Shown here: positions 24,207-30,712 of the stretch, piece by piece
Numbering within the stretch: the first letter of the stretch is position 1
Layout: every line of letters starts with the position of its first letter
Virus record (IMG/VR): IMGVR_UViG_3300048834_001057
Location: 1-51,673 of that record
Origin: a virus
DNA: 51,673 nt
Strand: one strand, 5' to 3'
Made by a program: the position numbers and the translations under genes
Notes under the pieces: model-generated
What the model was told of the DNA's origin: nothing
Database searches by the model: none
What the model saw: only the letters and a program-made list of their open reading frames with translations

Positions 24207-24494
24207 ATGGGAAAGCACCACAGAGAACCAATAAAACACACTTGTCCTGATATTGATAAATTGATTAAAGGACAAAACGAAATAATGAAACTTATAAGAA
24301 ATTATCAAAAGATAGATGAAATTGATGATTTGAAAGATATTATTTCTGATATAGAAAATATACTTTGGGATTTCGAGGATAAACTCGAAGAACTTAGAAG
24401 GTCAAACGATACCTTAAGAGATTGGGGTATTTCTGAAGCGGAAGAAGTTGATAAACTAGAGGATAGGGTTTGCACTTTGCAAAATGAGTTATAA
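24207..24494 (+). CDS. 95-aa coiled-coil cassette protein
   Basis: Highly charged, helical protein (PDIDKLIKGQNEIMKLIRNY, then repeated acidic heptads, ELRRSNDTLRDWGISEAEEV, LEDRVCTLQNEL), probably a coiled coil. No family or enzyme motif. The gene begins 12 bp after the L1 palindrome and its stop (GAGTTATAA) lies in the start of the next palindrome, the usual fit of a gene in a recombination cassette. The cassette starts TTATAACTC and ends GAGTTATAA. Confidence 0.65.
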   Translation: MGKHHREPIKHTCPDIDKLIKGQNEIMKLIRNYQKIDEIDDLKDIISDIENILWDFEDKLEELRRSNDTLRDWGISEAEEVDKLEDRVCTLQNEL

Positions 24495-24842
24495 CGGATA
24501 GTAATATGAAAAGTTGCTGAATTAAGCACGAAAATTAATAAATAAACCTAAAATAAAAAGCGTATGGATTTAGAAATTTTAAACAAAGGAATAAGAATAA
24601 AAGAAAGTATTGATGTTTACGAAAATCAATTAGCAACTATACGAAAATTGTATGCTAAAAAGGAAGATTTAAGTTATGACGATATTGAAAAGCTGTTCGC
24701 AATAGCAAGTAGTAACAACCAATTTGTAATAGAAACACTAAATAATGATTTAAAGAAGTTATAGCTTTTTATTTTCTTCGATTAAGCAACTACCTTAATT
24801 AAAGAGAACTGACCTAAGCAATTTTTTATATTACGTGTTAGC
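24489..24842. repeat. Expanded attC-like palindrome L2
   Basis: The left arm TTATAACGGATAGTAATATG..AAAGTTGCT and right arm AGCAATTTTTTATATTACGTGTTAGC fold together: GTAATATGAAAAGTTGCT matches the complement of the right arm at 16 of 18 bases. The right arm is close to those of R1 and R2. Instead of about 85 bp between arms, this copy has about 290 bp containing a 66-aa frame. Confidence 0.6.
24564..24764 (+). CDS. 66-aa helical protein inside palindrome L2
   Basis: MDLEILNKGIRIKESIDVYE then NQLATIRKLYAKKEDLSYDDIEKLF and a charged C-terminus; entirely helical in appearance, with no family recognised. It lies within the loop of the enlarged L2 palindrome, not between palindromes. It may share a transcript with the 95-aa gene 70 bp upstream. 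Coding is plausible because the frame is well composed. Confidence 0.55.
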   Translation: MDLEILNKGIRIKESIDVYENQLATIRKLYAKKEDLSYDDIEKLFAIASSNNQFVIETLNNDLKKL

Positions 24843-24896
24843 AACTGGCGCACTCTAACACGTAATACTTGCGAAACGATTGTGCGCTTGTTGCCA
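24829..24896. repeat. Interleaved inverted repeats at the cassette/prophage border
   Basis: TTACGTGTTAG pairs with CTAACACGTAA, and GCAACTGGCGCAC pairs with GTGCGCTTGTTGC (11 of 13). The order is A-B-A'-B', a pseudoknot-like topology. It looks like a gene-less mini-cassette immediately followed by prophage DNA. Confidence 0.55.
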
Positions 24897-24931
24897 ACTA
24901 AGGTATAACCACACTTCACAAACTGAACCAC

Positions 24932-25144
24932 ATGGAAAGGCTCATTGCCTGCAGTAATAACGGTGAACTAAACTACACCGATGAACTTCACATATTGCAC
25001 CATTTGCTCGATAAATTTAAGCCCATATCATTAAGCGATTATGCCCGTAAAGAGCGCATTACCCTAAACGGCGCAAAATGCCGGATAGCCGCCGGAAAAG
25101 TGATGAACCTTCAAATGATTGGCAAAACTTTTATAATAGACTAA
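24932..25144 (+). CDS. 70-aa phage DNA-binding (excisionase-like) protein
   Basis: 70 aa. The C-terminal half (SLSDYARKERITLNGAKCRI, AAGKVMNLQMIGKTFIID) follows the pattern of small winged or AlpA/MerR-like DNA-binding proteins of Bacteroidota phages. The N-terminus is helical. It is the first gene of higher-GC prophage character after the cassettes. Probable early regulator; target unknown. Confidence 0.6.
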   Translation: MERLIACSNNGELNYTDELHILHHLLDKFKPISLSDYARKERITLNGAKCRIAAGKVMNLQMIGKTFIID

Positions 25145-25182
25145 AAAAAACAAGCATGTACTTAAAATAACCTGTATTTTAG

Positions 25183-25213
25183 TTGCGAAATACTAAGTAT
25201 ATACTTATATTTG
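25183..25213 (+). promoter_or_regulatory. Phage promoter with embedded operator
   Basis: TTG (25183-25185), 20-bp spacer, and -7 box TATATTTG (25206-25213) fit the Bacteroidota promoter. The perfect 14-bp palindrome TAAGTATATACTTA (25194-25207) fills the spacer and touches the -7 box, so a bound repressor would block RNA polymerase. It drives the two small genes at 25240 and 25416. Confidence 0.6.
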
Positions 25214-25239
25214 TACAACAATAAACCAGAACATAAATC

Positions 25240-25416
25240 ATGAAAAATATATTTTTAACAACAACAGAAGGAAACTTAAAAACCAAAGACGGCGAGGAAC
25301 TAACGTTTAGGGTTTACTCAGACGGTTGGGTTAAAATTGAAGGCTTCAACATGAGAAAGGACTTCCCTAATGAAAATGAAGCTTTCAACTATGTGCAATC
25401 AAAAAAAATAGCTTAA
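25240..25416 (+). CDS. 58-aa phage protein
   Basis: 58 aa (MKNIFLTTTEGNLKTKDGEE, then VYSDGWVKIEGFNMRKDFPN and a short helix). Compact alpha/beta composition, no family recognised. It starts 26 bp after the promoter -7 box, and its stop overlaps the next start (TAATG). Its position between an operator and a regulator suggests an early or lysogeny-control function. Confidence 0.6.
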   Translation: MKNIFLTTTEGNLKTKDGEELTFRVYSDGWVKIEGFNMRKDFPNENEAFNYVQSKKIA

Positions 25417-25583
25417 TGGATATCACTAAATTAAAAAAAGAATTAAAGCTTTCAAATGCCGACATAGCCGAGTTCTTCGGTTTAAGTACTTCCTCTTTTG
25501 AGAACAGTTCCGCAAAGAGCAGGTATGAAAATGCCCTGTGTAAATTCTATGAGTTTATAAAAAAGCCAAAAAAAACCATATAA
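25416..25583 (+). CDS. 55-aa helix-turn-helix phage regulator
   Basis: 55 aa. KLKKELKLSNADIAEFFGLS followed by TSSFENSSAKSRYENALCKF reads as a helix-turn-helix of the XRE-like or phage-regulator type found in Bacteroidota prophages. Coupled to the 58-aa gene. It is a candidate for the protein that binds the palindrome at 25194-25207. Confidence 0.65.
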   Translation: MDITKLKKELKLSNADIAEFFGLSTSSFENSSAKSRYENALCKFYEFIKKPKKTI

Positions 25584-25681
25584 TTAAAATTATACATTAA
25601 TCTACATATAATACTAAAAAGATTACATTTACATAGTCTTAAATTTTTAAGCATATTAACTAACCGTATAAATAATTAATT

Positions 25682-26284
25682 ATGAAAATCATTAAAATTT
25701 TTGCCTTTATAATTATAGGCATTGTATTGTTTTTACTTACAATTGGCGTAATAACTGCCATGTTTTCAACTACATCGGATAGCGACGACAACCCGGTTGA
25801 ACAAAAGAAAAATGAAATTACCAATGTGGAGGAAAAGCCAGTAGAACCCGAAGAACCAACCTATCTATGGGAATATAGCCAAAGCACTGATGAAATGGAT
25901 AACAAAACTAGGTATTTTGCTTCTATACTCTCCGATAACAAATTATATTTTGAATTTCCTTATGGCGGCGGTTCTGCCGGTATTTTAACCATTAGAAACA
26001 TGGATGGCAAAAACAGCGTGGTTCTTAGGATTGAAAAAGGTCAGTTTATGTCAAATTACGATGATTCGGAATATATAAGGGTTAAATTTGATGAAGATGA
26101 TTTAGAAAAGTATGGTTTCAATACGGCTGCTGATGGCAGCAGCGATATTATTTTTCCATATCAATCAGCAAAGCTTATAAGTAAAATAAAAAAAGCAAAA
26201 AAGATAAAAATTGAAGCACATTTTTATAATGAAGGGCGCCAAGTTTTAAACTTTACAACCGAAGGACTTCAATGGGATAAATAA
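25682..26284 (+). CDS. Membrane-anchored 200-aa phage-borne protein
   Basis: 200 aa with one N-terminal hydrophobic segment (residues ~5-28, KIFAFIIIGIVLFLLTIGVI), a proline/glutamate-rich linker (VEEKPVEPEEP) and a beta-rich outer domain. No lipobox cysteine. No family recognised. It is a single gene with its own terminator between early regulators and the late head genes, the typical place for a lysogenic conversion (moron) gene. Superinfection exclusion or envelope modification is possible but unproven. Confidence 0.65.
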   Translation: MKIIKIFAFIIIGIVLFLLTIGVITAMFSTTSDSDDNPVEQKKNEITNVEEKPVEPEEPTYLWEYSQSTDEMDNKTRYFASILSDNKLYFEFPYGGGSAGILTIRNMDGKNSVVLRIEKGQFMSNYDDSEYIRVKFDEDDLEKYGFNTAADGSSDIIFPYQSAKLISKIKKAKKIKIEAHFYNEGRQVLNFTTEGLQWDK

Positions 26285-26302
26285 ACTAAATTAAACAACC
26301 CA

Positions 26303-26330
26303 AAAACCCCTCACATCCGAGGGGTTTTTT
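26303..26330 (+). terminator. Rho-independent terminator
   Basis: ACCCCTC and GAGGGGT pair across a 6-nt loop, followed by TTTTTT. It ends the membrane-protein gene 20 bp after its stop. Confidence 0.9.
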
Positions 26331-26345
26331 ATTGCACAAATTTTT

Positions 26346-26353
26346 TATATTTG
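26346..26353 (+). promoter_or_regulatory. Promoter -7 box of the 102-aa gene
   Basis: TATATTTG just before GTAGC and the ATG at 26358, immediately after a terminator. The transcript leader would be only a few bases long, so the gene is nearly leaderless. Confidence 0.45.
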
Positions 26354-26357
26354 TAGC

Positions 26358-26666
26358 ATGAGTAAAGGCAGGGACAAAACATGCATACAGGAGCGCAACC
26401 TCAAGCTTCTTGCACGGTTTTATTTTTACAGCAACCTGTTAAGCCTAAAGTTTGAAAGGTGCGTAAGCAACCTCGAGCAGGAATTCAACATTAAGGAGGC
26501 CACCATTACCAGTATCGTGGCGCAAAACAGCGACACCATCAATAATTTTGCAAGCAACAAGGTTACCATTGCCAAATTAAAGGCCTCGTACCCCTACCTT
26601 AACTGGCACTATAATCATGCCACGAGGTTTCAAAGCGCATCGCAACTACTTTTAAGCCTGGTCTAA
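26358..26666 (+). CDS. 102-aa phage protein, possible DNA-binding
   Basis: 102-aa, basic, helical protein. FNIKEATITSIVAQNSDTIN resembles a helix-turn-helix and ASYPYLNWHYNHATRFQSAS follows. I recall this type beside Bacteroidota Mu-like head modules but without a function. It is convergent with the head operon and its last 68 bp overlap the end of the gp37-like gene on the other strand, so transcription may interfere. Confidence 0.5.
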   Translation: MSKGRDKTCIQERNLKLLARFYFYSNLLSLKFERCVSNLEQEFNIKEATITSIVAQNSDTINNFASNKVTIAKLKASYPYLNWHYNHATRFQSASQLLLSLV

Positions 26667-27030
26667 GGTTTTCGGGGTTTTGGGCGGTACGGCTAAAGGG
26701 GTAAAAGTTTTCGTTGCCAAAACCCTGTAACTTTCTGTACACCAAATTGGTGGTTTTAAAATAGGCCAGGGCGTTGCTGCGCATGGTGGTTTCGGTTTTG
26801 TTGTTGGTTTCGCCGTATGCCTTAAATGCCAGGGTAATCTTGAAGGTGCCCGCAACTTGCTGCATGGTGGTTTCAATATCGGTGCACTGGGGCATTTCAA
26901 TATCTATAAGGGCGCAGGGGAAGGCCACGGGCGGGTTTTCATCGTTTAGCTGGCCTACGTTTAGGTCTATCCATTTAAGTTCGGGTATGTCGCTTAAAAG
27001 CGTTAAAAGTTGTTGGTATAGTGCTTCCAT
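26599..27030 (-). CDS. Mu gp37-like tail-joining protein
   Basis: 143 aa from ATG at 27030 (a longer start at 27051 would overlap gpG). MEALYQQLLTLLSDIPELKW begins it, with FPCALIDIEMPQ and later alternating strands. Position directly after gpG at the end of the head operon, size and fold pattern fit the DUF1834/gp37 class that connects head and tail. Family assignment rests on gene order more than on motif. Confidence 0.6.
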   Translation of the reverse strand: MEALYQQLLTLLSDIPELKWIDLNVGQLNDENPPVAFPCALIDIEMPQCTDIETTMQQVAGTFKITLAFKAYGETNNKTETTMRSNALAYFKTTNLVYRKLQGFGNENFYPFSRTAQNPENLRPGLKVVAMRFETSWHDYSAS

Positions 27031-27034
27031 AGTT

Positions 27035-27574
27035 TTATTTTCTAAATACATATCTCAGTTCCTGTACGGCCACGCGTTTAAGGCGTGCCTTTAAATAGGG
27101 CGATTGTTTTGCCCCACCAATAAACATACGTTTGGGCAGGTTCTGGTTAATGGTCCGGGTAAAGGCCTTTACGTTCTGGGTGCTGCCGTCCTGCATTTTG
27201 CGCGTAAAGGGCTGCACCTGCTGCACCACTTGCCCACGAAAGCCAAAGTTGTGCGCCCGCATATAGGGCGCTTCGGCACCGCCTGCCACTATGAACGCCT
27301 TGTTTTCCATAATGCGCCCTACCCGTATGCTGCGCTTGCCCCTGCCCGTTTTTACCAGCACCGCCCTGCCAGCATCGTCCTTTTTGCCCCATTTGGTGGG
27401 GTTCTTGCGCTTTTGCCAAACCTCTTGGCTAAAGCCACTCCACGCTTCCTGCTCGAAGCTTTGCAATGAAAAGTTAACGGCCTCTTCGCCCAGAATAGCG
27501 GGCAAATCCCGTAAGGTCTGGGCTAGCTTTTGCTTTACTTGCTGGTTAAATAAATTGGCTATACGTTTGGCCAT
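27035..27574 (-). CDS. Phage virion morphogenesis protein (Mu gpG-like)
   Basis: 179 aa, basic. The N-terminal amphipathic helix is followed by a region with WQKRKNPTKWGKKDDAGRAV, LVKTGRGKRSIRVG and MRAHNFGFRGQVVQQVQPF. The L-x-x-T/S-G-x-L/R-x-x-S-I pattern and the HNFG motif are typical of gpG/gpS-type tail-completion proteins. It lies between MuF and the gp37-like gene as in Mu. Confidence 0.8.
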   Translation of the reverse strand: MAKRIANLFNQQVKQKLAQTLRDLPAILGEEAVNFSLQSFEQEAWSGFSQEVWQKRKNPTKWGKKDDAGRAVLVKTGRGKRSIRVGRIMENKAFIVAGGAEAPYMRAHNFGFRGQVVQQVQPFTRKMQDGSTQNVKAFTRTINQNLPKRMFIGGAKQSPYLKARLKRVAVQELRYVFRK

Positions 27575-27606
27575 TTAAAAAGGTTTTAAATATTGTTTAA
27601 ATTTTG

Positions 27607-27720
27607 TATATTTGTACTCTCGGTTAGGGACGGAACTTCGAGAGTCCTATAAGCCTCGACCCCAGCAAAGGCAAAACGAATGTTTTTTAAATGTTTGTTT
27701 TGCCTTTGTCTTTTAACCGT
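27607..27720 (+). ncRNA. Candidate phage small RNA antisense to the MuF 3' end
   Basis: In the gap between gpG and MuF (both minus strand) the plus strand has a -7 box TATATTTG (27607-27614), then a stem ACTCTCG (27616-27622)/CGAGAGT (27639-27645), and a 12-bp terminator-type stem CAAAGGCAAAAC (27666-27677)/GTTTTGCCTTTG (27697-27708) with TCTTTTAACCGTTTTTT after it. The U-rich tail exists only on the plus strand, so a ~100-nt plus-strand RNA is favoured. Its 3' end overlaps the last MuF codons in antisense. Confidence 0.5.
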
Positions 27721-28895
27721 TTTTTAATTAATTGTAAATCATATTGTCTAATACTATTATTAGGGAGAATGGTTGTAATAAAGTGAACATTCTTATTTCT
27801 GTTTTTTGTGATAGATTCAATCAACACCCGATACATATCCCTATAGCTTTTGGGTTCTTTTGTTAAACGTAGAATTAATTCAGATGCGCGTTGTTTGCTC
27901 GCCTCTTTTAAACCATTTTGGAGTGCGGATTTGCCGTTCTCCGTTGTTACAACCTTAACATCGACAAAATGATTTAATAGTATATTGAAAGCATCGGGAT
28001 TTGATAAGCCGTCGTTTATTATTGGTAACATTCTATACTTCATGCCATCTTCAGCTAAAACTGTTAAAGCAGATTTATTTTTAGCAAACTCCACTTTGTT
28101 TTGTTTACCATTTGTAAACACTTCAAGTTGCCCAGAGCCTTGAATAGGCACTTTTGTAAAGATTATGCCTTCATATCTTTTGTTAAATTTATTGTCATAA
28201 AATAGTTGTTTAGTGGTTATTAGCACAGCATTAGGCGTATTGGCTATGTAGCTGTTGGTATCGGTAAAAATCTTGCCGGTTATGGCGGGGTTGTTCCTAA
28301 AGGCTTCCGGAATATCGGGCACACTAAAATTCTGGGTCGGTACGCCACGCCGAAGCTTTTTAACCGTAGTACGGCAATTAAAGTGGTTTGGTGGGAAAAA
28401 CACCAACAGCATCGGGTCGTCAACCCGAACGATAACGTTGTGCAAGGGCGCGCAGATATCGCTTGTATGGTCGTCCTTAACCACCACAAACTGTATAAAC
28501 GGGAAAATGTGCTTGTCGCGCTGTATTTCGCCCCACAGGCGCGCCATTTGCGTGCTGGCAACAATGGTGTTGTACTCTGTTTTTAAATGGCGTACCGATG
28601 TGCCCACAACGGCTTGGGCTTCGCGTTTAAAGTCGTTCCAGGTGCGCAACGCCCCGGTGCCGTCCAGCAGTAAATTATTAAGCCTTATTAAGTCGTTGTA
28701 ATTTTTTGCCGATGAAAAGTTCCAGACGTTCTGTTTCAGCTTTTCGCGAATCACATAATCGGGCGTGTCCCATTCCACGGCAAACACATCATCAATGGCA
28801 TTGCTAAAGGCAACTGCCTGTTTTTCAACAATGCTTTCAACTATCTTGTTTTTGGGGATGTTCTTGTTTTTGTAAACATCCTTTAGGCTGTTCAA
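27687..28895 (-). CDS. MuF-type head morphogenesis protein (frame opens at 29040)
   Basis: 402 aa if begun at the TTG 28895, but the same frame stays open upstream to the portal gene and its codons (RYEELDWQALEQEYHPC, INLSEGNPPDWADLLADDW) look genuinely coding. No ATG, GTG or TTG precedes 28895 in that frame back into the portal gene. The MuF core is DDHTSDICAPLHN to FFPPNHFNCRTTVKKL, with the conserved Cys/His pattern of SPP1 gp7/Mu gp30. The C-terminal ~200 residues are an extra domain of unknown type (EFAKNKSALTVLAEDGMKYR). Most economical reading: made as a portal-MuF fusion through a -1 frameshift at 29030-29036. Confidence 0.8.
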   Translation of the reverse strand: MNSLKDVYKNKNIPKNKIVESIVEKQAVAFSNAIDDVFAVEWDTPDYVIREKLKQNVWNFSSAKNYNDLIRLNNLLLDGTGALRTWNDFKREAQAVVGTSVRHLKTEYNTIVASTQMARLWGEIQRDKHIFPFIQFVVVKDDHTSDICAPLHNVIVRVDDPMLLVFFPPNHFNCRTTVKKLRRGVPTQNFSVPDIPEAFRNNPAITGKIFTDTNSYIANTPNAVLITTKQLFYDNKFNKRYEGIIFTKVPIQGSGQLEVFTNGKQNKVEFAKNKSALTVLAEDGMKYRMLPIINDGLSNPDAFNILLNHFVDVKVVTTENGKSALQNGLKEASKQRASELILRLTKEPKSYRDMYRVLIESITKNRNKNVHFITTILPNNSIRQYDLQLIKKRLKDKGKTNI

Positions 28896-28996
28896 CCAAT
28901 CATCGGCAAGCAGGTCTGCCCAATCGGGCGGGTTGCCTTCGCTTAAATTGATGGCGCAACACGGGTGGTACTCCTGTTCTAAAGCTTGCCAATCAA

Positions 28997-29036
28997 GCTC
29001 CTCATAGCGGTTTAATTCTATTGAGGAGCGTTTAAA
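28997..29036 (-). promoter_or_regulatory. Putative -1 programmed frameshift signal, portal to MuF
   Basis: On the minus strand the portal frame reads ..TTT TTA AAC GCT CCT CAA TAG. T-TTA-AAC is the canonical X-XXY-YYZ heptamer UUUAAAC in the correct phase (29036 to 29030). It is followed at once by an 8-bp hairpin, GCTCCTCA (29029-29022) / TGAGGAGC (29004-28997), with the portal stop in its 17-nt loop. The -1 frame continues uninterrupted into MuF. The run of nine A/T (29034-29042) also permits transcriptional slippage or an assembly error. Confidence 0.6.
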
Positions 29037-30286
29037 AAAAAATCCTTGAACCTGTTGAATAACGAGAGCTCTTTGGCGCTTACCTTTTCGGGGTCTTTTT
29101 TCTTTTTGCCCTTGGGTTCTTCGCCCTGGTCGCCTTCCTCTTTTTTGGCATTGGGTGGCAGCGGTTCTGTGGGGTCTTGCACCTTGCCCTTGCCTTTGGG
29201 CAAATTAAAGGTTTCAAAAAAGTAAGCTTCATCTACGCCGCTGTTTGTAAGGCTGTTTACCTTTTCGGCAATGGTAAGCTGTTTTTCCTTGGTTAGTTTT
29301 TCGCCCCGTTCGGCAAACACAAAGTTACCGCCCTTTACGGGGTAGCCCCGTTTTTCCAAGCGTGGTAGCAGCTCGGTGTTCAACAGGCGCTGTATGTACC
29401 GCCTATCGGCTTGGTTCAGGTCGTCCTCGGTCTCGCCATGCACGTAGGCTTGGGCATAACTGCCGCCTTCTTTGGTGGTCATGGTCTGGCTGTTTATGCC
29501 AATAAGTATCTGTTCGTCGCACCATTTTAAAAAGGTATCGTGTATGGTTACGTTTCCACTGGCACTTTCGCCCAGGGTTTTCACATCGCCGTTTTTGCTC
29601 ATGGTTATGCTGCCCCCAGAACCGCGGTTCTTAAAGGCCTCTTCCATTTCAATGCGCCCGTTTTCATCATCGGGGTCGTACAGCCCCACCATTTGGGGGA
29701 TGCCGTATATTTCGCAATATTGCGCATAATCGGCACCGCCATTTCGTTTGAATATCACAAAGGGCGCTGTTTTGTTGAACAGGCCTAAATCGGTATCCTT
29801 GCCCAAGTTAATAATCCAATCGTTATCTACATAACTCCAGCCATCATCATCAAAACGGTTTTTAAGGATGGTCTTGGTTTCGGTGTTCAAGTGCTGCCTT
29901 GGGATGTTGAAGGGCTTGAACTTGCCATCAACCCAATTGAGCTCGATAACCGTTTTGCCGTAAAACTTGGTTTTCATAAACTCGATAACCAGTTCTTCAA
30001 ACTCGGGGGTATCGATAAACTCCTTCATCGCTTCCACTTCCTTTTTATCCTTTTGGAAAAGGATCTCGCTGTTGGTAATGGCGCGTATGCGTTTATCTAC
30101 CGCATCGGAAAGTACCAGATCGTTAAGCAGGTTATCAATCAAATCGTAGTACGCCGCCCTACGCCCACGGTAGGCGGTGTTCATCAATGTTTGCCAATTG
30201 TCAATACCAACGGCGCTGGCACGCGGTGGCGTAAGCACTAATACGTTGCTTATGTTGATTGCTTTTTTGGGTTCTTGTTTTGCCAT
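29018..30286 (-). CDS. Portal protein (Mu gp29-like, DUF935)
   Basis: 422 aa. VKTLGESASGNVTIHDTFLK, KTKFYGKTVIELNW, GIPQMVGLYDP and GSYAQAYVHGETEDD are typical of the Mu gp29/DUF935 portal family, which forms the 12-mer DNA gate at the capsid vertex. Length is a little below Mu gp29, and the C-terminus is a lysine/glutamate-rich tail (KKEEGDQGEEPKGKKKKDPE) ending LFNRFKDFFLNAPQ. The start is the ATG at 30286, 3 bp after the gp36-like stop. The last codons contain the frameshift site. Confidence 0.85.
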   Translation of the reverse strand: MAKQEPKKAINISNVLVLTPPRASAVGIDNWQTLMNTAYRGRRAAYYDLIDNLLNDLVLSDAVDKRIRAITNSEILFQKDKKEVEAMKEFIDTPEFEELVIEFMKTKFYGKTVIELNWVDGKFKPFNIPRQHLNTETKTILKNRFDDDGWSYVDNDWIINLGKDTDLGLFNKTAPFVIFKRNGGADYAQYCEIYGIPQMVGLYDPDDENGRIEMEEAFKNRGSGGSITMSKNGDVKTLGESASGNVTIHDTFLKWCDEQILIGINSQTMTTKEGGSYAQAYVHGETEDDLNQADRRYIQRLLNTELLPRLEKRGYPVKGGNFVFAERGEKLTKEKQLTIAEKVNSLTNSGVDEAYFFETFNLPKGKGKVQDPTEPLPPNAKKEEGDQGEEPKGKKKKDPEKVSAKELSLFNRFKDFFLNAPQ

Positions 30287-30289
30287 GGT

Positions 30290-30712
30290 TTAATAGTGGT
30301 TTGTGCGTTTGGGGTTGGAATGGTAACTGAAGCTGGAAGCCTTATCGCTTTCCGGGGCTTCCTCAATTTTTGGCAGCGATGCCGGCATGCCTTTATACAC
30401 CGCCGTAAGCCAATCAACGGCCTGCTGGTACCGGAACTTCTTATCTTCATAGTCAATGCTCGGGTTTGCCAGCCCAATGAGTTCCCAAATGGCTATGTCC
30501 TTTATTATTTTGAGCAAAAGCGGGTTGCGTTCCTGCCCTGTTTTGGCAAAAATGGCCGCTGTGTCGTAGTGCTTCATAAGCTTGCTGGTGGCAAACTCTA
30601 TGGCCATGTCTATACAGGCAAGGGCAATAGTTTCGTCGCCTTCAATAATGGCTTCAATTTCGCTTTCCCGGGCGTGGGTTTTTAGTTCGCTAATAGGTAA
30701 ATAGGGCATCAT
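30290..30712 (-). CDS. Mu gp36-like protein (DUF1320)
   Basis: 140 aa, beginning MMPYLPISELKTHARESEIE. Acidic, helical, with the length and N-terminal motif of DUF1320 head-tail connector proteins (Mu gp36). Its start overlaps the TerL stop by one base. In Mu this gene lies later; here it sits between terminase and portal, as in several Bacteroidota Mu-like prophages (recall). Confidence 0.7.
   Translation of the reverse strand: MMPYLPISELKTHARESEIEAIIEGDETIALACIDMAIEFATSKLMKHYDTAAIFAKTGQERNPLLLKIIKDIAIWELIGLANPSIDYEDKKFRYQQAVDWLTAVYKGMPASLPKIEEAPESDKASSFSYHSNPKRTNHY

Noticed and set aside
24207-24764. Toxin-antitoxin pair in the cassettes
   Set aside because: Size and order would suit one, but neither protein shows a toxin or antitoxin motif.
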